DNA of 20,477 bases from Leptospiraceae bacterium (lineage in GTDB: Bacteria > Spirochaetota > Leptospiria > Leptospirales > Leptospiraceae). The stretch covers positions 1 to 20,477 of the forward strand of contig JAIXRB010000017.1 in the NCBI GenBank assembly GCA_027485405.1, given 5' to 3'. The position numbers and the translations under genes are program-made. This document shows, piece by piece, positions 6,590 to 14,537 of the stretch (position 1 is its first letter; the number at the start of each line of letters is the position of its first letter). The notes under the pieces were generated by a model. The model ran no database searches. It was not told where the DNA came from and saw only the letters and a program-made list of their open reading frames with translations.

Positions 6590-7651
6590 ATGGAAAAAGT
6601 AAAAGTAGGCATTCTCGGAGCTACAGGCTCCGTCGGGCAGAGATTCATTCAGTTATTAGAAAACCATCCCTTCTTTGAAGTTACACATCTGGCGGCTTCA
6701 GAGAGAAGTGCTGGTAAGACGTATGGCGATGTAATGCGATCAAAATGGAAGATTTCTTCGGATATTCCTTTGTACGCTAAGCCAATGGTCGTTTCACTTC
6801 CTAGCCCAAACGATACCCCAGGAGTAGACATCGTTTTTAGTGGATTAGATTCATCTATAGCGGGTGAGGTGGAAACGGCTTATGCAGAAGCTGGAGTCAT
6901 GGTGATCTCCAATTCAAAAAACCATAGAATGGATCCAGATGTCCCCATCCTATCAGCTGAAGTGAACTCAGATCATCTTTCCGTGCTTTCTGCGCAAAAG
7001 ACTCCAGGGAAAATCATTACAAATTCAAATTGCACCATAATGGGGGTTACTATTTCCTTAAAGCCTTTGTTTGAGGCATTTGGTTTAGAATCCGTTATGC
7101 TGTTTTCGATGCAGGCAATATCGGGAGCAGGTTACCCTGGAGTTCCCAGCATGGACATTTTGGGAAATGTTGTTCCACATATTGGGGGAGAAGAAGAAAA
7201 AGCAGAGATTGAGCCGCAAAAGTGTTTGGGTAAGGTCGAAGGTGGTCGGATTGTTTCAGCTCCCTTTGCCATTTCGGCACATTGCAATCGCGTTCCTGTA
7301 TTTGATGGACATACTGTTTGTGTTTCCGCAAAATTCCGAAAAAAACCAACGGAAGCTCAAATTTTAGAGGCTTGGCGCTCTTTTCAGGGGGAACCTCAAA
7401 AATTAGCCCTACCTTTCGCGCCAGAATCACCGATTCTTTATAGAGAAGAAGAGGACAGACCTCAGCCTCGCTTGGATTTAGAAACTGGCAAAGGAATGAC
7501 GACAGTTCTAGGTCGGTTGCGACCTGATCCAATCTTGGATTGGAAGTGGGTTGTTCTTTCCCATAATACGATTCGTGGAGCGGCTGGGGCGGCAATTTTG
7601 AATGCCGAACTTCTCTATAAAAAAGGATATGTCAGACTCAAATCTAACTGA
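6590..7651 (+). CDS. asd: Aspartate-semialdehyde dehydrogenase, archaeal/eukaryal type
   Basis: This enzyme reduces L-aspartyl-4-phosphate with NADPH to aspartate semialdehyde, the branch point to lysine/diaminopimelate, threonine and methionine, in the cytoplasm. The N terminus has the Rossmann motif GILGATGSVGQRF. The catalytic cysteine is Cys148 in NSNCTIMG. The active-site histidine is His241 in CNRVPVFDGHT. These motifs match the archaeal and yeast Hom2 subfamily rather than the E. coli type. Length, 353 residues, is normal for that group. The start at ATG 6590 has AAGGG upstream, possibly folded into a hairpin. The preceding gene ends 38 bases upstream, and the following gene overlaps this one's end. 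Identification is secure; the subfamily placement rests on motif recall. Confidence 0.95.
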   Translation: MEKVKVGILGATGSVGQRFIQLLENHPFFEVTHLAASERSAGKTYGDVMRSKWKISSDIPLYAKPMVVSLPSPNDTPGVDIVFSGLDSSIAGEVETAYAEAGVMVISNSKNHRMDPDVPILSAEVNSDHLSVLSAQKTPGKIITNSNCTIMGVTISLKPLFEAFGLESVMLFSMQAISGAGYPGVPSMDILGNVVPHIGGEEEKAEIEPQKCLGKVEGGRIVSAPFAISAHCNRVPVFDGHTVCVSAKFRKKPTEAQILEAWRSFQGEPQKLALPFAPESPILYREEEDRPQPRLDLETGKGMTTVLGRLRPDPILDWKWVVLSHNTIRGAAGAAILNAELLYKKGYVRLKSN

Positions 7652-9587
7652 AAATAAATTACAAGATTATACTCCTAGCCTCCAAAGGGTGCAAGCCATG
7701 GATGCTAGGGGAGATTTTCAGTTTAAAGGAATTTATAAAGCATTTATGGCGGTCTTTGATTGGACCGAAAAATTTGGGACTACCCGAGTTTTACCGACGA
7801 TTGAACAGATCGAAAAAGAAAGTACAATAGAACGTGAAAGAGTCGAGTTCTTTGTAAATGAGCTTTGCTTTCGGATCAATCCACCTATCTTAAAAAAGCT
7901 TGTCGTAGTTGATTTCCATGGAAACGAAGTAGGGGAACCTGAGAATCCTAAAACATTTTTAAAACAAAATACGGTGTTTTGTCGCCCGACCTCTGTCGAT
8001 GCTGGCTCTGTAGCTCGTTATATGGCTGGTTTAAACGAGGCTTCTACGAATGCCATTAAATCCTGGATTCAAAGTAAGCGGGAAGGACTATCCAAAGATA
8101 GTTTGCAGGCACAGATCCAAGAGGCCTTGGACAATAATAAACTCTTTGACACCTACGCTTCTACACAGATAGGAAACCTTTTTCAATGTAGTTACGATAA
8201 AACCAAAGCACAGAAAGATGCAACAATCTCACTTCATTTGAAACCGGTGCTAAGAAAGTTAGTTGATGATAAAGTCCTCTTTTTTTTGAGAAATGACAGA
8301 GCCACTAAACCAGGCAATAAATCCATATTTCTATACAACAAGCCGGAAGAGATTCGAGATCGTTATGAAGTGTTCCTGTCCATTATTCAAAACAAGATTT
8401 TACCAACTTTGCAAAAACTTGGGGTTATGGGGCAAGTGGAAGCCAGCGTTTGGAAAACTCCTAAGGCAACCCTAGACGAGATTTTAAGTTATTTGAATGA
8501 AGGGTATGGAGACCAAAAAACTTTGGTCGAAGAGACAATTCTGTTAGATGAAATTATCCAAGAAGAACGAGAAAGGGAAGAAAAGCAGAAAAAGAAAGAT
8601 CTGCTGGAAGAACTTTTGGCCTATTTGGAGGGAGTTGGAAGAGTAGTTGAGGTGAATTTTTTGCGGCTAGGGGGAGAGCCCCTCGAAGACGAATTCAAGG
8701 CTATGCTTTTGTCCAACAACAATATTCTCTATGCTGAATTTGCAGATGAGAAAATTTACAACGAATTTGTCCTACATAAAAACTGCATAATGAAAGCGAT
8801 TGAATCAGCAAAAGCCACATTCATTGCAAAGAAATCCAATTTAGAGATTCGAGTGCTCCTTTTGATGAATGTGTATCAGAATCTTTCTGAGGAGAGTGCG
8901 AAACGAACCCTCGAAGAAATTGAGAACCTCAGCTTATTTCAGTATCTTCCCTTTTTTACAAAGCTCTGGAGAATGATTATAGGTTCGATCAAGGTTTACA
9001 ATGATGAGGCGGCAATCATTAAGGCAAGATTATCTCAAAAGCTAGTTCGAGATATGCAGGTACAAAAGCAAAAACTAATACAGATAGAAAAAGAGAAAAT
9101 AAAGCAAAAATTAGCAAAAGAAAAAGAAGACCAAGAAAGAGCGGCTAAACGAGCCTCAAAAGAGGGAAATAGTTCGAAGGAATCCAGTTCAAAGGTTTTG
9201 ACGGAAGAAGAAAAGAAGGCAGAAGAGGCGATGTCCGAGATCCTAAGCCTTGTGGATTCAGCTTGGGACAAAGGGAATTATCCAGATCGAGAGTATCTTC
9301 TCAGTAAGTTAAATGGAAAATACACCGAAGACAATTTGATCTTTTTTTTGAAAAAATATGGTGGGAAAGAACTCTACTCCTACCAAGTAAAAAACCAAGG
9401 GCAGACCTACCCATGGCCCATTCTCATCACCACTTCCTACTTGAAAAAGAAAGGGAAGGCACTATTGGATAAATCCAAAGCGGAAAGCCAAAAACAGAGG
9501 GATGAAAAAGTCCCCGACCAAGAAAAGTTCGATTTAGCCGATTCCCTGGTGGATTTCCTAGAAAGAACTATGCCAAAAATTAAGTAA
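7629..9587 (+). CDS. Large Lys/Glu-rich hypothetical protein overlapping asd
   Basis: I do not recognise this protein of about 652 residues. It has no signal peptide or membrane span and looks cytoplasmic. From the 7629 start, it has a globular N-terminal half, a short Glu/Lys/Arg-rich segment (about 300-320) and a strongly charged, probable coiled-coil stretch (about 480-540, rich in KQK, EKEK and KAEE). A short globular C-terminal domain (about 550-640, around DREYLLSKLNGKYTEDNLIFF) follows. Two starts are possible. ATG 7629 lies right behind AAAAGGAT, a ribosome binding site that is somewhat too close. ATG 7602 adds nine residues. Both overlap the end of asd, by 23 or 50 bases, so translation is probably coupled to asd. 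That does not by itself imply a role in amino-acid synthesis. Confidence 0.85.
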   Translation: MSDSNLTENKLQDYTPSLQRVQAMDARGDFQFKGIYKAFMAVFDWTEKFGTTRVLPTIEQIEKESTIERERVEFFVNELCFRINPPILKKLVVVDFHGNEVGEPENPKTFLKQNTVFCRPTSVDAGSVARYMAGLNEASTNAIKSWIQSKREGLSKDSLQAQIQEALDNNKLFDTYASTQIGNLFQCSYDKTKAQKDATISLHLKPVLRKLVDDKVLFFLRNDRATKPGNKSIFLYNKPEEIRDRYEVFLSIIQNKILPTLQKLGVMGQVEASVWKTPKATLDEILSYLNEGYGDQKTLVEETILLDEIIQEEREREEKQKKKDLLEELLAYLEGVGRVVEVNFLRLGGEPLEDEFKAMLLSNNNILYAEFADEKIYNEFVLHKNCIMKAIESAKATFIAKKSNLEIRVLLLMNVYQNLSEESAKRTLEEIENLSLFQYLPFFTKLWRMIIGSIKVYNDEAAIIKARLSQKLVRDMQVQKQKLIQIEKEKIKQKLAKEKEDQERAAKRASKEGNSSKESSSKVLTEEEKKAEEAMSEILSLVDSAWDKGNYPDREYLLSKLNGKYTEDNLIFFLKKYGGKELYSYQVKNQGQTYPWPILITTSYLKKKGKALLDKSKAESQKQRDEKVPDQEKFDLADSLVDFLERTMPKIK

Positions 9588-9620
9588 ATGCCATATTGAA
9601 TTGTTAGATAGGAAAGCAAA

Positions 9621-11054
9621 ATGCCCGCCATTGAAGACTTAAGAGCTCGTAAAACTAAAATCATTTGCACAATCGGTCCCGCGACAAATTCCAAAGAAAT
9701 GATCCGGCAATTGGCAGAGGCTGGAATGGATATAGCCCGAATCAACATGTCGCATGGAGACCATGAATTTCACCGCAAAGTGATCCGCACTATCAAAAGT
9801 TTAAACAAAGATACCCTGCACAAACACCCGATCACTATCATGCTAGACACTCAGGGTCCTGAGATCCGAACGGGAGATGTTTTGAACGATTTGCATTTGA
9901 AGGTGGGAGAGACTTTCTCGTTTCATATCATTCCTGGTATGGAGGCTGAAGCCTCTAGTGTTTTCGTCAATTACAAAGATATCGTCAAAGATCTGAAAGT
10001 TGGTGATAAAGTAACTGTTGACAACGGTCTTATCAATCTCGCAGTTCAGGAAATCAAAGAAACTGAGCTCGTTTGTACAGTGCTAGACGGTGGTAAGCTA
10101 GGTTCACGAAAGCATATCAATTTGCCTGGCATTCGGGTCAATTTACCTTCCATTACACCGAAGGACCATAAAGACATTCTTTTCGGGTTAGAAGAAGACA
10201 TCGATTTTGTGGCACTCTCATTTGTTCGGACTCCAGAAGATGTAGAACAGCTGAGGGAACTGATTCAGAGTAAGAACCACCATGCGCAAATCATAGCAAA
10301 GATCGAAGACCAAGAAGCAGTCAAAAACTTAGATGAGATCATTCGAGTATCCGATGGGGTAATGGTGGCGAGAGGGGATTTAGGAGTAGAGATCGAAATC
10401 CAGGATCTCCCGATTGTCCAACGACGAATCATAAAGAAATGCCAAGAAGAAGGCAAGAGAGTCATTGTGGCTACTCACTTATTGGAATCTATGATTCACA
10501 ATCCTTCTCCGACCAGAGCTGAGGTCACAGACGTTGCAAACGCGGTGTACGAAGAAGCCGATGCAATTATGTTATCAGGCGAAACTGCCATGGGGAAGTA
10601 TCCTATTCGATGTGTTGAAATGATGGATCGGATCGCTAGAAGAATGGAGGCATCCATCAATCTGGGAATGGCGGCACAGCGAAAACCAAAAGACAAAAAG
10701 GAAGAGATGGCGAGATCTGCGGCAAACTTAGCAGATTCTTTGCAATCACCAGCAATCATTGTGATCACAAGAAGAGGTATCACCGCTAACAACTTAGCAA
10801 GCTTCCATCCAAAGTATCCAATCATCCATGCTTTTACTAACATGACCTCGGTCAGGCGAAAACTTTGGATGACCAGAGGGATTATTCCGTATCGAGTTGA
10901 TTTTTCTTCTGATCCAGAAAAAACGATCAAACTTGCGATTGAAACTCTTACCAAAAATGGGAGCCTCAAACCTGGGGAAAAGGTTGTGATTCTATCTGAC
11001 ATTATCGCAGGCGAAGAAAGGGTGGAGACCATACAAGTTCGCGATGCAAAGTAA
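9621..11054 (+). CDS. pyk: Pyruvate kinase
   Basis: This cytoplasmic enzyme transfers phosphate from phosphoenolpyruvate to ADP in the last step of glycolysis. It has 477 residues, the usual bacterial length. Motifs in order are KTKIICTIGPA, ARINMSHG (Arg40, Asn42, Ser44), LDTQGPEIRTG, AKIEDQEAV with catalytic Lys227, VMVARGDLGVEI (metal-binding Asp253), NPSPTRAEVTDVANAVYEEA and LSGETAMGKYP. Glu81 in GPEIR is the residue associated with potassium-dependent enzymes, although Gln78 is the form more often seen in potassium-independent ones. The common VATQMLESM segment reads VATHLLESM here. The start ATG is preceded by AGGAAAG (about 9611-9617). The Omp85 gene starts 14 bases after its stop, so the two are probably co-transcribed. 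Confidence 0.97.
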   Translation: MPAIEDLRARKTKIICTIGPATNSKEMIRQLAEAGMDIARINMSHGDHEFHRKVIRTIKSLNKDTLHKHPITIMLDTQGPEIRTGDVLNDLHLKVGETFSFHIIPGMEAEASSVFVNYKDIVKDLKVGDKVTVDNGLINLAVQEIKETELVCTVLDGGKLGSRKHINLPGIRVNLPSITPKDHKDILFGLEEDIDFVALSFVRTPEDVEQLRELIQSKNHHAQIIAKIEDQEAVKNLDEIIRVSDGVMVARGDLGVEIEIQDLPIVQRRIIKKCQEEGKRVIVATHLLESMIHNPSPTRAEVTDVANAVYEEADAIMLSGETAMGKYPIRCVEMMDRIARRMEASINLGMAAQRKPKDKKEEMARSAANLADSLQSPAIIVITRRGITANNLASFHPKYPIIHAFTNMTSVRRKLWMTRGIIPYRVDFSSDPEKTIKLAIETLTKNGSLKPGEKVVILSDIIAGEERVETIQVRDAK

Positions 11055-11071
11055 GTAGGCAAAAAAGTCTG
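11053..11071 (+). promoter_or_regulatory. Ribosome binding site and CTG start of the Omp85 gene
   Basis: AAGTAGG (11053-11059) is followed nine bases later by CTG (11069-11071). From there the codons read MKKQIFTIVVYQAIFVFSHL, an excellent signal peptide. No ATG, GTG or TTG exists in this frame between the in-frame stop at 10997-10999 and TTG 11237, which lies well inside the conserved-looking mature protein. Confidence 0.5.
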
Positions 11072-12571
11072 AAAAAGCAGATTTTCACAATTGTTGTATA
11101 CCAAGCAATATTTGTATTTTCGCATCTTTACTCTCAATCCATTCCAGCAACTGACAAATCCAAGCCATCGCCACCCAAAAACAATTCTAATGTAAATTCT
11201 GCAACAAAACCAAATCCTGTTACTGTTAAACCCGATTTGCCTTCATGGCTTGGAGAATTTAAAAAATTAGATGAACAGGAATTAGCAGAGAAGAAAGAAG
11301 GTTGGTATGCTACTGGCCTCCCGCTCTTTGGAGACGACGCAGTTGCGGGACGGGGGATAGGGGTTCTAGCAAACATTTTTTACAACGGAGACAAATCAGC
11401 ACCCTCTTTTGCATACACTCCGTACGAACATATGGTCAATGTAGGATTCTATCAGACGAATCGAGATACTCGCAATTACTATGTGGCTTGGGATGCCCCG
11501 TATTTTTTGGATACTCCGTTTCGTTTGCGATCACTTGTAGGTTTTGATTCAAATCTTTTCAACCAGTATTTTGGGCAAACAAGCGCTAGTCTAGCACCAT
11601 TGCAGTTCAATGAAAGAAATCAGCCAGACGGTCGAATCGTTAGAAATGCCACCTTTTCCGAATTTGAAAATGCGAACTCCTTTGTCACAAACAGAGGAGT
11701 AGGAAGGGAAGCAGTTTCGACGCAAAGAAGACATGAGTATCAATTTCAAACCACTTATGCTCAATTTTTTATAGATAAAACGATTTGGAAGGTCATGCGC
11801 CTTTGGGGTGGTACCGAGCTTTCAAACAATATTGTTCGTCGTTACGATGGAAAATGGACAACGGCAAAAGATCCAGTAAGTGGCATTATGGTTCCAGTTC
11901 AGGAAGACACAACTTTAGTAACCGAAGAAAGTCGAGCAGGAAAGATCATTGGAACTGAAGGCGGCTACTTGAATTATATGAGGGGTGGTATAGCCTATGA
12001 TACTCGGGACTATGAACCAGATCCGGATAGTGGATGGCTCATCGAATACAATATCAATCGAGCCGAAAAGAAAATTGGATCAGATTATAGTTACACGAGG
12101 CATTTTGTCCAAGTTAAGAATTTTTGGCAACCCTTCCCGAAGTATTTCAAAGAATTGGTGTTTGCCCAAAGGGCGGCATTGACCAAAATAGAAGGTGAGG
12201 TTCCGTTCTTTGAATACCGTTATATTTATTCGATAGATGGACCTATGGGGGCACTCGGCGGTCAGAACACATTGAGGGGCTACCGGCAAGAGAGGTTTAC
12301 GGGTCCAGTCATCGGTTTTTATAACTTTGAATTGAGGTGGAGACTCGGGAGTTTTCATTTTTTAGATCAGTATTTCCAAGTGAGCTTAGTTCCTTTCTAT
12401 GACATTGGAAGAGTCTGGGATAGGCTTCGTGAGATTTCGACTTTGGGCTACAAACACTCCCGTGGAATCGGGGTTCGAATTGTTTGGGATCAGGCGACTG
12501 TTATTTTAATGGATTGGGCAGTATCAAAAGAAGATAAATTGTTTTATCTGGACATTGGTCATACTTTTTAG
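11069..12571 (+). CDS. Omp85/BamA-type outer-membrane beta-barrel without POTRA domains
   Basis: The protein is about 500 residues if it starts at CTG 11069. It has a signal peptide (about 1-23), then a Pro/Asn/Lys/Thr-rich linker (about 24-55), then a beta-barrel. The barrel contains GGQNTLRGYRQERFTGP, with Leu-Arg-Gly-Tyr-Arg at 402-406. This is the conserved lid-lock RGY/RGF motif of the Omp85 superfamily (BamA, TamA, FhaC). It ends in VSKEDKLFYLDIGHTF, with a terminal aromatic residue as expected for barrel assembly. There is no room for POTRA domains, so it is not BamA itself; it is a short Omp85-like or surface-antigen D15 relative. An internal TTG at 11237 would give 444 residues with no signal peptide, which is unlikely for an outer-membrane protein. 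It follows pyk by 14 bases. Substrate or function is unknown. Confidence 0.8.
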   Translation: MKKQIFTIVVYQAIFVFSHLYSQSIPATDKSKPSPPKNNSNVNSATKPNPVTVKPDLPSWLGEFKKLDEQELAEKKEGWYATGLPLFGDDAVAGRGIGVLANIFYNGDKSAPSFAYTPYEHMVNVGFYQTNRDTRNYYVAWDAPYFLDTPFRLRSLVGFDSNLFNQYFGQTSASLAPLQFNERNQPDGRIVRNATFSEFENANSFVTNRGVGREAVSTQRRHEYQFQTTYAQFFIDKTIWKVMRLWGGTELSNNIVRRYDGKWTTAKDPVSGIMVPVQEDTTLVTEESRAGKIIGTEGGYLNYMRGGIAYDTRDYEPDPDSGWLIEYNINRAEKKIGSDYSYTRHFVQVKNFWQPFPKYFKELVFAQRAALTKIEGEVPFFEYRYIYSIDGPMGALGGQNTLRGYRQERFTGPVIGFYNFELRWRLGSFHFLDQYFQVSLVPFYDIGRVWDRLREISTLGYKHSRGIGVRIVWDQATVILMDWAVSKEDKLFYLDIGHTF

Positions 12572-12610
12572 AGATGAGATTTAGAATTTAAGATTTTGAA
12601 TTGGGAAATT

Positions 12611-12619
12611 AGGAGAAGG
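12611..12619 (+). promoter_or_regulatory. Strong ribosome binding site of the SDR operon
   Basis: AGGAGAAGG just before ATG 12622 is one of the best Shine-Dalgarno sequences in the window. It marks the first gene of the 12622-17853 operon. Confidence 0.7.
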
Positions 12620-12621
12620 CT

Positions 12622-13422
12622 ATGGCTGACAATTTCAAAGTAGTATGGGTGACAGGGGCTTCTTCTGGGATCGGCGAAGCATTGGTAATGGAGCTCGCAA
12701 AACAGCCAAATACAAAAGTAATCCTATCCGCAAGGCAAAGCGCAGAACTAGAACGAGTGCAAAAAGAAGCAGGCTTGGATTCCGATCGAGGACATGTTCT
12801 TCCTTTGGATCTAAGCCAAAGCAATTCTTTCCAAGCGATTGTTGAATCAGCGATCCAGAATTGGGGAAAAGTAGACGTTTTGATTAGCAATGGAGGTATC
12901 AGCCAAAGGGACTTAGCTGAGAACACTAGTTTGGAGGTAGTCCGAAGACTGATGGAGGTAAATTTCTTTGGAAATGTAGCTTTATCCATGCTTTTGTTTC
13001 CCCATTTCAAAAAAAGAGGATCTGGAAAATACGTGATTGTATCGAGTGTAGCAGGTAAGACGGGGACTCGTTTCCGATCGGCTTATTCGGCAAGTAAGCA
13101 TGCATTGCATGGATTTTATGATAGTTTGCGTGCCGAAGCTTTTGAATATGGAATTGGAGTCACACTTATATGCCCTGGTTATGTGAAGACCAAGATTTCT
13201 TTTAATGCCTTGACCGGTGCAGGGAAACCGCAGAATAAAATGGATGATGTTCAAAACAATGGACTCCCTCCACAATTAGTTGCTCGCAAAATCATTTCTG
13301 CTTATGAAAACAATAGGGAAGAAGTAGTGATAGGAGGACTTCAAGAACACTTAGGAGCATTGTTAAAGAGATTTTTCCCCCGTCTTCTTTCTCGGATTCT
13401 GCGAAAAGCAAAAGTTACTTAA
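12622..13422 (+). CDS. Short-chain dehydrogenase/reductase
   Basis: This is a classical SDR of 266 residues that oxidises or reduces a hydroxyl or carbonyl group using NAD(P). It has the cofactor motif TGASSGIG (about residues 11-18), the structural ISNGG motif, and the catalytic set Ser142, Tyr155 and Lys159 in YSASK, followed by CPGYVKT. A basic, Arg/Lys-rich tail (about 246-264) may touch the membrane. The sequence resembles DHRS7-type SDRs, often linked to lipids, but the substrate cannot be read from motifs. The start is well supported: AGGAG (12611-12615) lies six bases before ATG. It opens a compact operon of five genes running to 17853. Confidence 0.92.
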   Translation: MADNFKVVWVTGASSGIGEALVMELAKQPNTKVILSARQSAELERVQKEAGLDSDRGHVLPLDLSQSNSFQAIVESAIQNWGKVDVLISNGGISQRDLAENTSLEVVRRLMEVNFFGNVALSMLLFPHFKKRGSGKYVIVSSVAGKTGTRFRSAYSASKHALHGFYDSLRAEAFEYGIGVTLICPGYVKTKISFNALTGAGKPQNKMDDVQNNGLPPQLVARKIISAYENNREEVVIGGLQEHLGALLKRFFPRLLSRILRKAKVT

Positions 13423-13425
13423 ATC

Positions 13426-14136
13426 ATGCCTTGGAAAGATGGACATCCTCGGGGTGTTTTTAAGAAAATTCTGATCTCAGAGGAGGCGAGAAAAAAGGAA
13501 GCTGAGTCTCTTTCAGAGAGCTTAGCAAAATTTCAGGAAGAATTGATTTCAGGAACAAAACCTCCATCGAATATTGTTTTTCAACTAACTATACTTTACT
13601 TGCTTTCCCGTTTCGGAAAAATCTCTTATTTGTCTACTGGCAAACCTCTGCCTCCCATCTCCGATGTAATTGCGTTTTTGGATTCCGTTCGATTTTACGG
13701 ACTACCTGATTCTATTCGCTTGACTTTGTACCATTGGGTTCGGGGAGATTGGGACATTCGTTTGGTTGAGATTGATCCCACTTCGCAGGAAATGTTAGAA
13801 GCCCAAAGCCAAGGCTTTCGATTGGCTTCTTTTCCTTGGGGTTTGGCTTTTTCAGGTGAATTGACTGAAGAGGGGAGAGATTGTATCGAACATCTATTAC
13901 ACGATCTTGCTCATGCTTATATGTTTTTTAGAGAGGATTATGATCATAAAGGTCAAATTGCTTTTTTTTCCAAAATGAAGGACGAATTGCCCAGAGTACA
14001 GGCTCAGTTTTCATTTGATCCTATTTTCCAAGAGAAACTGCGGTATTGTATCTCTGATATGAACTCGCACCCCGCTCATCTCTCTGCATATTGGAATGCG
14101 ATTCAGAAAGAAGCACTGGAAAGATCCCAATGCTAA
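13426..14136 (+). CDS. Conserved hypothetical protein with HxxHDxxH motif
   Basis: I do not recognise this 236-residue protein. It begins three bases after the SDR stop, with no clear ribosome binding site, so it likely depends on coupled translation. It has no signal peptide; one moderately hydrophobic helix (about 46-60) is probably buried. The notable feature is HLLHDLAH (His156, His159, Asp160, His163), followed by acidic residues and another His in REDYDHKG, and later SHPAHL. Such spacing is typical of metal-binding helices. The HDxxH core recalls COQ4-type proteins, but the Glu expected 12 residues after the second His is missing, so I do not assign it. The SDR beside it might share a substrate. 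The stop overlaps the next start by seven bases. Confidence 0.85.
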   Translation: MPWKDGHPRGVFKKILISEEARKKEAESLSESLAKFQEELISGTKPPSNIVFQLTILYLLSRFGKISYLSTGKPLPPISDVIAFLDSVRFYGLPDSIRLTLYHWVRGDWDIRLVEIDPTSQEMLEAQSQGFRLASFPWGLAFSGELTEEGRDCIEHLLHDLAHAYMFFREDYDHKGQIAFFSKMKDELPRVQAQFSFDPIFQEKLRYCISDMNSHPAHLSAYWNAIQKEALERSQC

Positions 14137-14537
14137 AACTTTTGTTTTTTGCCAATATTTGCTTTTTAGTTGGCTTGATTTGGACCATTCAACTTGTTCA
14201 TTATCCTTCTTTTGCTAAGGTAAATCCAGATCGATTTTTAGATTTTCATTCTTTTCATACACGATCCATTAGCTTGATAGTTATACCTTTGATGCTTTCG
14301 GAACTGATTCTAAGTCTATGGATTCTAGGCCAAGATCAGTCTTTACTTTCTCTTGTAATGTTTGCTTTGCTTTTGATCATTTGGGGGAGTACGGCTTTTC
14401 TTTCTGTCCCTCTACACAATCAACTTAGCTTAGGGTATTCGGAGAAAGCAATTTCAGCCTTGGTAGCAACTAACTGGATTCGAACAATTGCCTGGACTGT
14501 GCGCGGAATCATCGCTTTCATTTGGATTCAAAAATGA
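14130..14537 (+). CDS. Small four-helix integral membrane protein
   Basis: This 135-residue protein has four hydrophobic helices at about 3-24, 45-68, 72-92 and 113-132. Polar motifs lie near the helix ends: WTIQLVHYPSF, PLHNQLSLGY and ATNWIRTIAWTVRG. His and Arg residues at such positions could bind a cofactor or ligand, but none is proven. I place the start at ATG 14130, which overlaps the preceding stop; an in-frame ATG at 14091 would add 13 hydrophilic residues and overlap more. The stop shares bases with the start of the TonB-dependent receptor (ATGA). The family looks widespread but has no function that I know. Confidence 0.85.
   Translation: MLKLLFFANICFLVGLIWTIQLVHYPSFAKVNPDRFLDFHSFHTRSISLIVIPLMLSELILSLWILGQDQSLLSLVMFALLLIIWGSTAFLSVPLHNQLSLGYSEKAISALVATNWIRTIAWTVRGIIAFIWIQK

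Noticed and set aside
7095..7595. Minus-strand open frame of 166 codons
   Set aside because: It lies entirely within the asd coding region and has no protein character of its own.
10496..11137. Minus-strand open frame of 213 codons
   Set aside because: It is antisense to pyruvate kinase, whose motifs are unmistakable in the plus frame; there is no ribosome binding site or recognisable domain.
13891..13914. COQ4 assignment for the HDxxH protein
   Set aside because: The Glu that COQ4 has 12 residues after the second His is absent and the rest of the protein shows no likeness that I can see.
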